Positions 50,658-63,032 of a DNA stretch of 64,000 bases are shown piece by piece. Origin of the DNA: Rosellinia necatrix (lineage: Eukaryota > Ascomycota > Sordariomycetes > Xylariales > Xylariaceae); NCBI GenBank assembly GCA_021209875.1, contig JAGYVD010000009.1, forward strand, positions 2,790,001-2,854,000. Reading direction: 5' to 3'. Made by a program: the position numbers and the translations under genes. Position 1 is the first letter of the stretch; every line of letters begins with the position of its first letter. The notes beneath the pieces are model-generated. The model ran no database searches. It was not told the origin of the DNA and was given only the letters and a program-made list of their open reading frames with translations.

Positions 50658-52184
50658 TCACCACCAGCTCCTCTTAGGGGCCTTCTTGTCATCCGCCTTC
50701 ATCATCTGTAGGCGTCGTAGTTTCTCACGGTTACGAGGGTCAAGGAGTCCGACGTGACCGTCATCATGGAACCAGTGGTAGTCCCCGTCCCGGCCAGCCG
50801 GTGATTCACCCTGCATCTTAATGCGTTGTAGGTGCCGCAGCTTCGAGAGACCGTATCTGCACACGACCAGGGACATGATGATGGAGACAGCGGTAACCGC
50901 ACCGAATCCCCAATTTGTCTCTTCAATGAAGTTTTCCAAGTTGGCACCGTATAAGCCGGCGATGAAGGTGCCCATGGCCAAACCTAATGTGCCGACGCTG
51001 AACTTGAGGTCGAGCAGCATTAAAGAATTACGATTCGCGTCTAGTATGGCGCGGATTCTAGGATACGCGAGTCAGCTTGGTTTCGATAACAGGGGCCGAT
51101 TCATCTCACATCTCCTCGGTATTGCGGATAGAGGACACCAAGTTCTGCGCCTCCTGGACGGTCTCGTCGCATAGTTTGTAATATGATTCCAAAAGCATCT
51201 CTACCTCGGTGTGGTCGTCGAGTTGCCGATGGAGATCGTGGGTCTTCTCCGTCAGGTACATGGCAATCAGGTCATCGTCGGCTTCAAGGAGTTCGTCGAT
51301 CGCATCACGGACCAGCTTTGCCTTCTGCTCAAAGGTGCTGACTCGTTTCGAGAGGATGAGGAGGACACGCAGCTTATGGCGGTCAATGTCGTCCTCCAGC
51401 TCGCCCAGGATGCGGATGACAGGCTCCCGTACCGCCTCGAAGTCGGCTTCCAGCTCCTGTGTCACGGACTGCAGGACAGCTTCCAGGGCGCGAAACTCGT
51501 AGGCAAGGCCGCCGTTCGTTGCCGGCGTCTTCTGCTGCAGCTTCCCCTGCAGATCGTACATGAAGGCCGACTGGGGATAGGAGGCCTTCGTGCCGTAGAC
51601 GTCGAATAGCAGCACGCGATTGTGCTTGATGAGGACCTTCAGGTGCAGCAGGTTCAGCAGGATCGAGGTGGGACGGACGAGGATGTGCGGGAGATTGGAC
51701 GAATCGATCTTGCGCAGATCACGCGGCAAGAGGCCGAACTAGGCACGCTGTGTCAGCCAGGCTGTCGGTAAACTGGGCGCGGTTGCGGGCTCGCGAATAC
51801 CCTCGCTATCAGCTCGCTCTTCTTGAACTCGCTGTCCACCAGGATGACGTTCCCGTTCTCGTCGACCTCGGTGCAGCGGAGCCGGGGCTCGGAGGCGGCC
51901 TTCTTGCTGAGCTGGCGGTGGGAGTTGAACATGGAGTGGTGGGCTGCGTCGCGGTCGACCTCGGGGAGATCATCGGGCTCCAGCGGCCGGCCGGGCCGTC
52001 GAGCGCCGAGGCCCCGGAGCCATTCTCGCCATGTCGGCTTGCAGCTCTTTGGCGGGCGATCGGCGGCGGGATGGTTGTGCTGGCAGCGCAGCAGCGCGGG
52101 GACCCGACAGGGCAGCCTGTGGGCCCGGACGGTTCGGAGGCTTCGCGTTGGCACGAGCAATCGAAAGCCTGGTACCGGCAGCAT
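50658..52184 (-). CDS. mrs2: Mitochondrial Mg2+ channel Mrs2 (CorA superfamily; three exons)
   Basis: Exons 52184-51801, 51738-51110 and 51057-50658 join in frame to 470 residues; donors are GTATTC and GTGAGA, acceptors CCTAG. The Arg-rich, acid-poor N-terminus (MLPVPGFRLLVPTRSLRTVRAHR) fits a mitochondrial presequence. Family sequence follows: KKSELIARFGLLPRDLRKIDSSNLPHILVR, ILLNLLHLKVLIKHNRVLLFD, LPYEFRALE-like AYEFRALEAVL, and a long helical domain. Then comes VRAILDANRNSLM-type IIRAILDANRNSLMLLDLKFSVGTLGLAMG with two membrane helices (about 355-375 and 388-410). Mrs2 is a pentameric inner-membrane channel that brings Mg2+ into the matrix. Its signature is Gly-Met-Asn at the end of the first helix; here it reads Gly-Ala-Asn (375-377, Ala codon 50943-50945). 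Length and all else look intact. Confidence 0.93.
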
Positions 52185-52674
52185 CTCTAAGGGAGGGCTA
52201 TCATCATCGAGCCTCGTAAGTCGATGGCGCGGGAGCGGGCGTGGGTAGGTAAGGGAGGTAGGTAGGTAGGTAGGTAGGTAGGTAGGTAGGTACTTTAGAT
52301 AAGTATGAAATATTACTATCGGAAGGACTATCTACACCCGCTATCTGCGCCTATCTAGACTGGCTACTTAGCTAATCTGATAGCTGCGTCTTGCAGGATA
52401 ACTACGCTGATAAGCACCCGCTTAGTACCCACTTCCTTAGGTACGGGCACGGATCGGCAGTACCTATGTACCAGGGAGCTGGACGGCTACCTAGTGGGGC
52501 TTGGCTTTCTGCCTCTTGTAAAACCCGCCTGGGTGGGGCTTTACTAGGTATAGACACTGGCCATGCGTAGGTTAGGTAACTTATAGGGTAACACATGCCT
52601 AACCCCTACCTTGAGTGGCCTGCCTACTGCAAGGTACCAGCAACCGCATTTGTCTGATCCGATACCATCACCGT
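52185..52674. promoter_or_regulatory. Divergent promoter region between mrs2 and an F-box-like gene
   Basis: Both genes start outward from this 490-base stretch. It contains a GGTA microsatellite at 52256-52292 (about nine units) and several GGTAGG/CCTACC motifs. No TATA box stands out. Confidence 0.45.
52256..52292. repeat. GGTA tetranucleotide microsatellite
   Basis: About nine uninterrupted GGTA units, 70 bases upstream of the mrs2 start codon. Confidence 0.9.
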
Positions 52675-53763
52675 ATGGAACTGACACCAATCAAGGCGCG
52701 CGGCAAACGGCGCCCTAAAAGTCAACAACTCCCTGTCGCGCCCTCGCCGAAGCGTCCCAGGAGACGCCCAGGCCACGGGGAGCGCGCTGGGACTCGTCGC
52801 CCCAAAGCGTCTCACATTGAGATGTCTATGCCCCTCGAAGTCCTGGAGCGCATTTTCTGGTTCAGCGAAAACGTCAATTTCCCGCGAGCTGGTCTCCGTC
52901 TGGGCCGTCTGCTTTCTGGGCCTTCTACTTTGCGTGAGACCTTTCTTGCTGCGTTTGGGCCGACGTGGGACGTTTGGTTTGGGTGCGTGGACGACCGCGG
53001 CACAGCCTATCCTACCGTCCAGAGCTATGTTGGATGGGATAGGGATCGAGATCGCTTTGGCGGGAATCCCAACTTTCAGGTCCGTCCTCGGTCTCGCCGG
53101 CCACAGTCCTACCGGCTAATCGTGCTCTAGGCCGACCTGCTGGCCTGTTCATGGACGACTATCGACATGATTCTCGATTGCTGGGATATTTGGGTTCGGC
53201 GCCATGCCCGGAGTCTATCATATCAGTATTTCCCGCTATGGGGCAGCTTGACGAGCGCCGACTCTTACACAAACCCAGGTACCACGGTCGGATGTGGTGG
53301 TATCAAGGAATCTAGAAGTTATTTCTACCATGATTACGATGCCCTCCGGAATCCCGAGCGCCAGGACACCTCCAAATGTCGGTTGGAACCCAACCATGCC
53401 ACATGGATTGAGATCCATAGGTCGACCGAAATACCAGACCGTCTCATAACCGGCCCGTGGGACGAGGGCTCGCTTCAGAAGCTCTTTTGGCTTGTGCGAG
53501 CTGGTGCCCGCCTATCCCCCAGCCAGACTTGGGAGGCTACCCGGCAAGGGTTTCATAACGCTACTTCGAATGAGGACGCCCCTAATACTACTGTCATACG
53601 ATTACTTCACATCCTGGGCGCATTCCGGGAATGGCCAATGCACGTCAGAGAAGAGGAGCTTTGCAGGGTTGAGATAGTGACGGCCACCTTGACGAGAGAC
53701 GGGTCCGCAGATTTGCTTGCGAAGTACTACTACATCGGAATGCTCTTAATAAACGACGTATGA
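52675..53763 (+). CDS. F-box-like fungal protein (two exons)
   Basis: Exon 1 (52675-53079) and exon 2 (53131-53763) join in frame at CAG/GTCCGT...CTCTAG, giving 345 residues. The basic N-terminus (KRRPKSQQLP...PKRPRRRPGH) could act as a nuclear signal. Then follows MSMPLEVLERIFWFSENVNFPRAGLRLGRLLSGPSTLRETFLAAFGPTWD, the pattern of a large, uncharacterised group of F-box-like ascomycete proteins in which LPLE-LERIF is the F-box start. The second exon is family-specific with no catalytic motif. True F-box proteins recruit targets to SCF ubiquitin ligases; that role is not shown here. An in-frame ATG 60 bases upstream (52615) is possible, but the chosen ATG precedes the more protein-like sequence. 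It is convergent with the HET gene, with 91 bases between stops. Confidence 0.75.
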
Positions 53764-53854
53764 CAGTGAGAATCGACCGTGATGATGCTGATATTAGCAT
53801 TCAGCATTGAGGACAATCAGAATAATAATCGAGGGTACCTGTGAATTCGTGGTG

Positions 53855-56352
53855 TTAGGTCACGACCACGGACCGCCATTGCGGCTTGACCTTCATCCAC
53901 TCATCAGGATAGACGACCCCCACAGCCAGCCGGTTGCAAACATCATCTTTTTCTTCCAGTATCATCACAAGAAGGCACAGCTCATTCAAGTGGTGTATAG
54001 GTAGCCGGGATCGCTCCCCCTTGTCCCATTGCATATATCTCTTAGACGAGCATACACCGAGGAGGGCAACAAGACACTCTCTCCCCTTTTCGAACACGTT
54101 AAACGTCAGCTGAGGAGCCATAGCCATAGTTATACCAACAGGGATGCCGTTTTTGTTTTGAATGACACACCCGCTAAGGTGTCGTCGGGGTGGTATCCTA
54201 TACCACATGCGTCCAAACGGCCCAATTTTCAAGTACGCACAGGTAGTATTGAAAACTATACTGTTCGGCTTCCCTTCTGCAAGAGCACTCGCATTTTTGC
54301 ACAGGCTCCCAAACTTCTGACTGGCTTCGGATTCCTTAGCGGTCGTTGGCGGCCACCACTGAGTATCGGTGTGTTCCTCCAGGTTCCGTAAAGCTGCGAA
54401 AGCGGTCATATCTTCTGAAAGGTCGTGAAGCCGTTCTGACCGAGGCGTTCCAGCGGTGGATGGTGGCCAGCGGTGAGCAGCATCGTCGCCTTGTGCTTTC
54501 TGACGTGCAAAATTCCAGACCTGATCCGTGAGCTCTTCTATCCCTCCGGCCCCTACAGTCATCGGGTCATCCAAGATCGATGAGGGCCACCATGAAGTTG
54601 CTGCCTCCTTGAGTACCTTGAGCGCAGACCGTTTTTGACTAATGAGATAGTCTTCTAGAGACAAGTGTCGTTCCTTGACGGGCCTGAGCCCTTCTTTGGG
54701 ATCCGAGACGTAGAACTTGACAAAACTTGCTTTGACCTCGGACATTCTGCTACCCAAAAATATGCCTGGCGCGATTGTCCAGTCTATATCCCAGGTCGCC
54801 CTACCATCCCAAGATGCCCAGCTCCAACTTGGTATGTTATCGAGGACACGCCTTGCCACCATGAAACCCGGCTGCGGGACCCAGCGCAGAGATTCGGTGA
54901 AAAATTCTTCGGGATGACCGAGCAGAATTGGTCGCTGGAGCTTTGTTTCTAGTACATTTGCTATCCCAGCAAATGCTCGTAAAACGTCTTCGGGAAATGT
55001 GAGCTTCCTAGGGCTAAACTGAGTTACAACCCCTGAATACGTTGCAAATGAGTCTACACCCGAGATCCAGGAACGCTCCTGCAGTTCTCCCACTTCCCAT
55101 GGCTCTGTCTTTTTCCATTGCGTTTCACCTATATCCCTTGGCCGTTCTTGCCATTTCTCTTTAGTGCAATTGCCGTATACCTGGCCGGCGTCGAAATAGA
55201 TCCTACGCTTTGATAAAGCTCTCTCTTGAAATGTCCAAGCTCTGTCGTCCCATCGTGATTCTGAGATGGCCATGTCGATGAGCGGGACCCTCGCCTCTCC
55301 CACTGGGTTCGACATGGTCGGCAGAAGATCCCACTGCATTGCTTAGAGTCAGTAATCACTATTTGGAGTGTGCCCGTGTCTGAAAAGTATGGGAATCACC
55401 CAAGCAGGGGCCGAAAAAAGGGGAAAACAGTTTTTTGGATGTTACTTACGCTCAAATTCTGGAACCCCTGTTGACGTGGTCGGCAAGCAAGACCAACTAG
55501 GCCAGGCGTAGGGCCGTCTCCAAGAGCAACGAATGTGAGAAATGCACGATCATATATCACACCCATAGCATCAATCTGCTCTGCTTTTAAATCCAAATCG
55601 TCTTGCACGATGCAGAAGCGGTCAACCCAGAGATAACGCTGCCCAATCTCGTTGCACAGGTGAATAGCATCGGACACAACTTCCGGCAAGATAGACTCGG
55701 CCAGGCTTTCGACCTGCTCCAGTTGTTCTATATTCTCGGAACAGAGCTGCAGCTTCTGCCTCTCCGGCGAGGCGGAGGCCGCATTCCAGACATAGCTTAA
55801 GGCAACGTACGCGACCTCCGACTGCGGCAGCACCACGCGCCGCTCGCGGGCGTCGATCAGCCGGAACCCGCGCGGCAGGCTGACGGTGGTCGGGATCCAC
55901 GGCGTGCCGCACTCCTCGTGGTGCTCGCGGACGCAGCGATCCAGCCACGTCGTGATCTGGCCCATGTCCATGACCCCCCTCTCCCAGAGGGAGATCTGCG
56001 ACAGGTCGTAACACCACTTCTCGTAGCGGAGGACGAACTCAAGGATCTTGGGCTCGTAGGTCCACGAATCCTCCTCCTTCTCCTCTTTCTTGCCCCCCTC
56101 TTCTTCCTTCTTCTCCTCCTCCTCTTCCTCCTTTCCCTCCTCCTCAAACCCCGCAGCGGGCGCCGTCGCGATGCAGATGGCCAGCACGCACTTCTGCAGC
56201 CAGGGCACCATCCCTTTCTCCATGGCCGTCTGCTCGTCGCGGACGTGCCACTGGTTCCGGCCGGGGTCGAAGATGAAGGGCCGCCACACGGCCATCTTCA
56301 CCTCCCGTCCGTCCCCCGCGTCGTCCCCCTCGCCGCCGCCACCGCTGCTCGC

Positions 56353-56383
<31 letters not shown>

Positions 56384-56694
56384 CTGCGGAGCGCGTCCCC
56401 GAGCGCCGAGCACATGATGCAAGTCCCCGCGCGGGATGCGTAGTGCTCGGCCGAGCGGAACTCGAGGTCCCTGAGCGCGGAGTAGTTGCTCTTCCGGCTC
56501 GGCGGCCACGACGGGTTGTGCTTGTAGCAGAAGGGGACCGGGTCTAGCGGCGCGTGCCCGCCCGCCCGCTCCCGGCACAGGTTCACGTGCAGCAGGTCGT
56601 CCCAGTCCTGGCAGTCGCCGCAGAGACGCGGGTTGACGCGGGCCGGGAGCCCCGCGTCCCTGGCCGCGCAGATCGTGCATTGCCTCACGTTCAT
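53855..56694 (-). CDS. HET-domain (heterokaryon incompatibility) protein, 907 residues
   Basis: Exon 1 (56694-55450) and exon 2 (55333-53855) join in frame through a 116-base intron (donor GTAAGT, acceptor ATGCAG). The N-terminus has CxxC pairs (C6-C9, C25-C28) followed by C40, suggestive of metal binding, then TCIMCSALGDALR. Next come a poly-Ala/Gly region (about 105-125) and a Glu/Lys-rich run (about 185-215). The HET domain spans about 285-460: VAYVALSYVWN, LPEVVSDAIHLCNEIGQRYLWVDRFCIVQDD, IYDRAFLTFVALGD, and after the splice SRWDDRAWTFQERALSKRRIYF. The remaining 400 residues include IPSWSWASWDG, common in the family. HET proteins mediate non-self recognition and cell death on hyphal fusion, and many family members have no tested role. 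No break is visible. A 209-codon antisense frame over the GC-rich part of exon 1 is a shadow. Confidence 0.88.
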
Positions 56695-59600
56695 CCTTTT
56701 TTTTTTTTTCCCTCGTTTTCGTTTTGGCAGTAAGTGCAGACGGGGGAGGGTGCGAGACTTTCCCCGATTATGCTACTACTACTATTACTCGGTGTATGTG
56801 ATGGACGGCCCAGGCATACATCCTACTCACCCACCCCGCGATCCTGGACCGACCCAGGCTTACATTTGTGCCGCATCTGTGCCGCATGTGCCAAGAGAAT
56901 GTCACTGCATATCCAAATATGCGTATGTATGTGGGTTTCTGGATTAGGCTAGAGATGTAGCCCTGATTGGTGGTAGACACACCTTGCATCTATCTATAAC
57001 AGGCAAGTAATCTTCTATCGGTCTGTGGCACAATATTCCAAGTGCCTTTTGAGAGGCGATGCAGTGCGATTCGATTCGATCCAACTGATTCGGCCTTAAG
57101 CTACGTAATGTCATAACACTTATCAGCACCGATAATTTATGCGAATTTGGCTTTGCTGCCTTTTGGCTTGTTTAGATGCTCGCGGGTAGCCATGTTGAGA
57201 TGAAGTTGCGGTGGCGTCTTGGACGAAAACTTAGAGAGCATCATAAGGACCATATAGGCTCTATTAGAAGAAAATACTGACTCTCGAATAAATGGCCCCT
57301 AATCGCTAGCATGCAGGAGACTAGGAAGTGAGCACATATGAGTTTTCATTTACTCCTTCGCCTAGAACTGATCTACAAGCAATGAAACTCCTAGGCCCGA
57401 CCACAAGGAACGGGCGTGCGCGGTTGTCTGTGCAGGAGAAATCAGAGTAATAGCTCGGCGTGCTGTGATTAGCTGTCGTTTTCACTTATACTGCTCGAGA
57501 ATTCAGCGCATTAGGTTACTCATCTAAGCCCTGCGAGAGGTTTTCTGCTAATGAAACTTTCGGAAACATTCTTCCCTCGGCGTCGCTAAGGAGCGAGCCA
57601 ACAGCGCCAATAATATCACGGTATGCCGTCCCCTCAGCATCGGCTACTCCCCGCGGAGGTGCTTACTGACTTGTTGAAGCTCGCTGCGGCCCTCACTAGT
57701 TTTGTTCTCTACTGTGTAGCTACTGTGGACGAGTGGGTGTGGGAGGAGAATGGACCTCGGGGCTCGGGGCTCGGGGGGCGTGCGGCCCGTCGCCGAAGGA
57801 TGGGCGTGCCTTTGGTCCCGAATAAGACGCTTATTCTCGTCTTGAGTGCCGGCAGCTATAAGCGATAGTGGCGTGACGCTACATCAAGAGCGCGAGTTTC
57901 ACTAGGTAGCTATACGAAAGCGAAAATCGCCCGGCTGAGTCAGAGCCAGCTAGGTAGTGCAGATAACTACATAGAATTGATCAATCTCGCCGCTTCGCCC
58001 TGTGTTAACACTCGCTATGAACTTGTCAATGACAACCAGGCGTCTGGGATACCAAGTGCTTGGCGTCGGAAGTTAGGCCGTTTTTGGAGTAATATTGGCC
58101 GCCGAAATCTCTGACGAAAGCAACGAGTGTCATTTCAATGCGACATCTTAGGGGTGAGCATTCTTTTAGCATTATTTGAGGAATACAGATACCTGGCAAG
58201 CCTGGCAGCTATTCCATTCGCCATGTATTCTACGCCCTGAGAGGTTAAGGTGACACGGTAAACAATTGATAAACATAGAATAAGGAATGCTATTGAGTCC
58301 GCCTTGGCAATTAATAGTACACGGTAATTTTCTACACATCGTCTTCGTGGATAGAGGGAAGAGACATGCCTCTTCACTATAACTACCTACTGTTCGTAAA
58401 AGCTTGAGAATGGCGGCTATGGCCTACCAGCTGAGAAAAGGACTAGGTAAATGACGTAAATAATGTTTATGAGGCGGCGCAAGGCACCTAATCATGCCGA
58501 GACCTGCGCCTTGGCTCTTGGGTGACGAAGAGCGGCATCACAGCAAATGCCAGCCAGGTGGGATGATGGACCATACCTAAACTTCCAGCCTGAACCTTAC
58601 ACAAAATAATGACTCGAAATATATAACTCGTTACGGTATCTCATCTGACCGCCTATTAAATTGAAACATCCCCTAGGCTTACAGTGTCCGTATATATATA
58701 TATCGGATTAGGTGGGTACGGCGAAGATGGTTGATGCTGCTAGACCACAATTTCTGTCACTCCATAAGTCATAAGTCATAGCCCAAACACTCCAAGACCC
58801 AGCTATGGACACCTTTGACATGTTTTGGCGGCTAGGACATACGGTACGAATCTCAAGAAGACCAAGACAATTAGTTATTATATTGATTGCAATTATACGA
58901 GCGAGGCACACTCCAAGGCACACTTGAACTCTCAGCCGCCATTACAAATAACTATACAATATTCAAACACAGCTCGGGCCAATGTTGGCTTGCGCAGGCG
59001 ATGGCCAGCTCCGATTGACAGCGGCCCCGCCGCCGGTCAACCACCGCCCAAACGGGGTTATCTAATCTTGGTTCCGATCAATGCAACTCCATGTATCCAT
59101 TCACTAAGTCTAGGCCAACCGTTCCACCATGTGCACTACTTGTAGGTAGTTATTGTGAATGCGTTTCCCCGTGGGCCCGTGATCACTCTGCCATAATGCC
59201 CATCGACTTGCAGGGAACAGCAAACACTGACCTAATTTGTAGCGTAGCATCCAAGGAGGATAGAACAACACGAGTTTTTCAGTTTTTCCCGCCCCTTCAT
59301 TGGATGAGGCTGTGGTCAAATACATCCATAGCCTCAATTACTCAGCCACCCACCACCAACTACCGACGTCAACACACGCCAACGAAGGGGTGCAGGGTGA
59401 TAGCGGCGCGCCATGTGGGGTTCGCAACACCGGACGGATGGTGCTTTTGTCCCATGTATCTGAACTGCTATTGTTTTTCTCTACAAGTGTATAAGTGCGT
59501 AGTGTTGTAGAGAGCACTATGTTATGATGTAAGTTAGTAGTAGTACTGTACCTATGTGGTAGAGGAGTTTCACCTTTTGTGAGTGTATTGAGTGAGCGTC

Positions 59601-60285
59601 TTGGTGGGAAGTAATCAGATCAACTGAGGCTGCCCCCCCTTTCTTACCGGTTCACTTTGGTGTGTCCCAACTACCCGCCACAGCGCTCGCCACAGCATCT
59701 ACACGCCTACACACCTATACCTGCCTACAGCTACCTACTTTATAAAACATTAGGGTTATACCTGTACACCAAAAGCGCACGGATCTGCCAGGAAAAAGGT
59801 GAGCAGGGGGGCTAACTTCCGTTGATCTGTAGACTCCTTTCCTTTCCTTGGTGGGTTGGATATTGCAAGGAGCCGACCCAGCACCCTAGCCGACTACGTA
59901 ATATCTAATTCCCTGCCCCAGTCTGAACCGCAGACATCACATAAACGAATTTCCTTATCCTTGTCCGGAGACTAACGATCTTGATTGGACACGAACTTGA
60001 GCGCCGAAAGGGGACCGTCTACGAAGGGCCGAGGGTTCCGGGAATGACCTAACTAGCTACTGTGACCGGAGGTGTTCTAGTTGGATAGGTCTGTGTGTTG
60101 ATCTACGGCGGGGTTGTAGACCCAGGTAGGATATACTTGTTGTTGGAACGTGTTTGAATATAAAGCCATCGATCGACGTTGGCCTCTAGATCCCCAAAAA
60201 CCACAGCTTTGACTTCACAACCTGCCTGCCCTCATACGCAACCACAGCAGTCACTCGACCCTCGAAGCCATCCAAACACAGAATC
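56695..60285. other. Intergenic region, no supportable gene
   Basis: Holds the HET gene promoter at its left and the secreted-protein promoter at its right. Only short ORFs without domains; a TA repeat at 58692-58704. No RNA gene or transposon seen. Confidence 0.5.
60159..60165 (+). promoter_or_regulatory. Probable TATA box of the secreted-protein gene
   Basis: TATAAAG lies 121 bases upstream of the ATG at 60286, a plausible distance for a fungal gene with a short leader. No other evidence. Confidence 0.45.
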
Positions 60286-60978
60286 ATGTACAGCGCCAAG
60301 GTCCTCCTCCCCGTGGCCGCCCTCGCCGGCGCGTCCCTAGCCCAGGACTTCACCAACCCGGCCTGCGCCCCGAGTCTGAACTCCCTGAAGGAGAACTCCC
60401 CCCCGCTCCCTACCGAGCTGTCCAAGTACCTCGACGACGTTACCCCCACCGGCAGCGGGCCGGTGCCCACGACCACGCTCCGCAGTACCCTGGAGGACCC
60501 CCAGGCGTACGTGGATGTGCTCTGCGCCGCCGCCAGCGTGCTGCCCTCCGCGGAGCTGGACACCTTCCACAGCTGGGGCGCCGACCTCCTCAGCTACGCC
60601 AGCGTGCACATCAGCGAGTACAACGCCTTCGTCACCGACTGCCTCAGCGCCGGCGAGGAGGCCGCCAGCCTGACCAGCTACCTCGACTCCATCGTCACCG
60701 CCACCGGCGGCCTCTGCAAGCCCGCCGCCACCGCCACGGCTACGACCACGGCCACGGCGGCCCCCACAAGCGGCGCCGCCTCCTCCAATGGTACCGTCCC
60801 CAACGGCACCGGCGGTGCCGCCCCTTACTTACCCCACGGCCGGCCCCAGCGTCCCGGTCACCGCCGGCGCCCCCCACGCCACCGGCCTTCTCGCCGGTGC
60901 CGCTGCCATGGGCGGCCTTCTCGGCGCCGCTGCTCTTCTGTAGACGACTCCGCTGCAACGCTCCCCGCCCCTCACTAG
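60286..60978 (+). CDS. Secreted Ser/Thr/Ala-rich protein, possibly GPI-anchored; 3' end out of frame
   Basis: The frame starts MYSAKVLLPVAALAGASLAQD, a clear signal peptide with likely cleavage after SLA-Q. The mature part has conserved-looking cysteines (CAPSLNSL, VLCAAASVLP, VTDCLSAG, GGLC) and then a Thr/Ala-rich linker. Codons end almost always in C or G. The pattern (two halves around ...LPSAELDTFHSW..LLSYASVH...) resembles the family called infection-structure-specific protein / DUF7735 in plant-associated ascomycetes, a tentative match. After about residue 180 the frame turns Arg/Pro/His-rich to 60978. The +1 frame from 60827 instead gives a Thr/Pro/Gly stretch ending in a hydrophobic tail (GLLAGAAAMGGLLGAAALL, stop 60941-60943), the shape of a GPI signal. 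No GT-AG intron restores phase, so a one-base change near 60821-60826 is likely. AATAAA at 61176-61181 could be the polyadenylation signal. Confidence 0.72.
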   Translation: MYSAKVLLPVAALAGASLAQDFTNPACAPSLNSLKENSPPLPTELSKYLDDVTPTGSGPVPTTTLRSTLEDPQAYVDVLCAAASVLPSAELDTFHSWGADLLSYASVHISEYNAFVTDCLSAGEEAASLTSYLDSIVTATGGLCKPAATATATTTATAAPTSGAASSNGTVPNGTGGAAPYLPHGRPQRPGHRRRPPRHRPSRRCRCHGRPSRRRCSSVDDSAATLPAPH

Positions 60979-62837
60979 GGAATGAGTAGAGTGACGGGGA
61001 AGGGGGGACAGCGGGAACGCTTCTTTTCTTTTTTTTTTTTTTTTAAACTTCTAACGTACACTCTTGTTCTCATGGTATACGCCGATCATGCATCACGAGT
61101 CAAAAGACCGCGGCATGTTGGGATAGTCATGGGGTTTTAATTACAGGGTTGGCAGGCGGGCCCTACGATAACATCAATAAATATAGAATAGAAAATATGC
61201 CTGATCAAGCTTGATAGATCTCTGTCTCCGGGCCCAGTACTGTATGTCATTTATTCATTACTGCGTAGATTGGCGACACGGATCGCTGTACATTAGCCCT
61301 CCGGATGTCTGACAGCACCGCACTTCATCTCGAAGGGAGTTTTGAATATACGGTGCAAACAGCCGTTGCCCCGACTATAAGGTTTCCCTTTTTTTACTGT
61401 TCTGTTCTAATCACATATGGCGTCCCTTCGCGTCACAACTTACCACGCTTTTACGACGACAGCATCCATATCGTGATGAAGAAATCCATCCATTTCCCTG
61501 CAAGATCCTTCAAAGAGTGATACTATCTAAAGATGGTCTGATATAGTCTCTTAATTCGGTCCGGTTCCTAATTATTCTCGCTTCTCGGGGTGTAATATGT
61601 AACTCTTGGCTTTGCTTGTATCACCAAGGTGGCCGCCTCTCTTTCTCTTGGAGCTGCTTTATGATTCTATGACATCCGTTTCTAGTCGTCGGCAAACCGG
61701 GTGTAGTCATTTTGGCTGACAGGGCCTTGCATTAGACTGGTTTGGGCGCGTAGCAAATCCCGGGACAGGGGCCAGAGTTCGCCTTTCTGGGTGCCGCGAC
61801 GGCCCGATGCGTGAACCGGGATTTCCGCTCGCCTTTCCCCTAAAAATAGGGGCCGACAAGGGATGATACCAATTAAGAAATCCCTAGATGAGAATTCTAT
61901 GATGATATAGGGAATATTGCCGAGGAGGAAGGCGCGGGTTGAGGTATAATCTAATAGGATGAGGGTTAGAGTGGCATTGAAACGTGGGCTGGTGCATAGG
62001 ATTTAGGCGAGGAAGAAAGGTGTGAGCGAAATGCAGGTATGCTGGCTTCCAACGTAGATAGGGGTTGTTTTACTAGAGCCACACATCCTGTAACCCCCAA
62101 AGCTGCCTGAAATAATCAACACAGGTAGAAACATTATAGACAGCGTTAGGAGAAGGATACAAATAACACCTAGATATAAATAACATTATGACTTTGGAAG
62201 GGTTGCAAAATTGTCAAAAACGATGAGATTTGTGTCGTGAGTAAGTGCGATGACCGGTATAGACGAAGAATAGACCTGATACCTTATAGGCAGGATCCAG
62301 GGTAATTACTAGGAAGGTGACCCCGTAGGAAGAGTTTACCAATAAATATACTTCCATCCTTCAAGGTGTTTTTATTCACAAACTCCCCCTCCCAGTAATC
62401 GAAAGAAAGAAAAGCGGTTTCTAATACGTGTTGAACCACGATGATGTCTCATCCATGTTACCTAAGTTCGGCATTTGCCTCTCCTCTAGGCCTAGGGCTA
62501 CTGTTCCTACTCCGGTGTCACATGTTTACTCTAGTATACCGGACTGTTGATAGTCTTCAGCGCAGTTGGTCATTGATATAGAATACAGCGTGCATGGGGG
62601 AAAGGATGAGCTGTAAGACGACCTAAATCACGACTACTTTGAAAATGAAGGCGTTATATTGGAGATTATATGAACAGATACGACGGCTAATCAACAGCGA
62701 ATTGGTATAGAACATAATATTTAGGGTTGAGACACCGAAGGAAGGCTAGGGCTATATTAGTACTGAAGCTTTAAGATGCCTCACCCTCCCTTGAAGCGTT
62801 ATGAATACGCGACAATACAACACAGGTCTCTTCATTA
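60979..62837. other. Intergenic region, no supportable gene
   Basis: The T-rich tract near 61024-61045 and AATAAA at 61176 probably belong to the 3' end of the upstream gene. The rest is AT-richer than the left half of the window, with no frame showing a domain. Confidence 0.45.
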
Positions 62838-63032
62838 TCATGTATTTAAATCAAAGATAGCATAGCGCTTCTTAACATTCTTGTAGCGATGGAAAGCGAA
62901 GTTGTAGAAGGGATGGTTCTGGTAATTGACATGGAGTCCACTGTAGTAGGTAACCGCCACGCACGGTGAGTCGTGCCTCCCCTTACATCCTCTGAGGTAT
63001 CTGGCATCACAACCTTTATTATCATAATCCAA
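62838..63032 (-). other. Unrecognised Cys-containing open frame, possible last exon of a small gene
   Basis: A 64-codon frame (first codon TTG) reads DYDNKGCDARYLRGCKGRHDSPCVAVTYYS...FAFHRYKNVKKRYAIFDLNT. Its balanced composition is more protein-like than other ORFs here. It opens after a possible acceptor (AGCTTAG, at 63045-63039), so it may be a 3' exon. Another Cys-containing frame lies at 63683-63934 on the same strand (CEGHRFECPVDEGRLACF). I could not link the two by consensus splice sites and recognise no family. Confidence 0.2.

Noticed and set aside
55918..56547. 209-codon plus-strand ORF rich in Leu, Arg and Pro
   Set aside because: It lies antisense to the GC-rich first exon of the HET gene and has no domain; it is a composition shadow.
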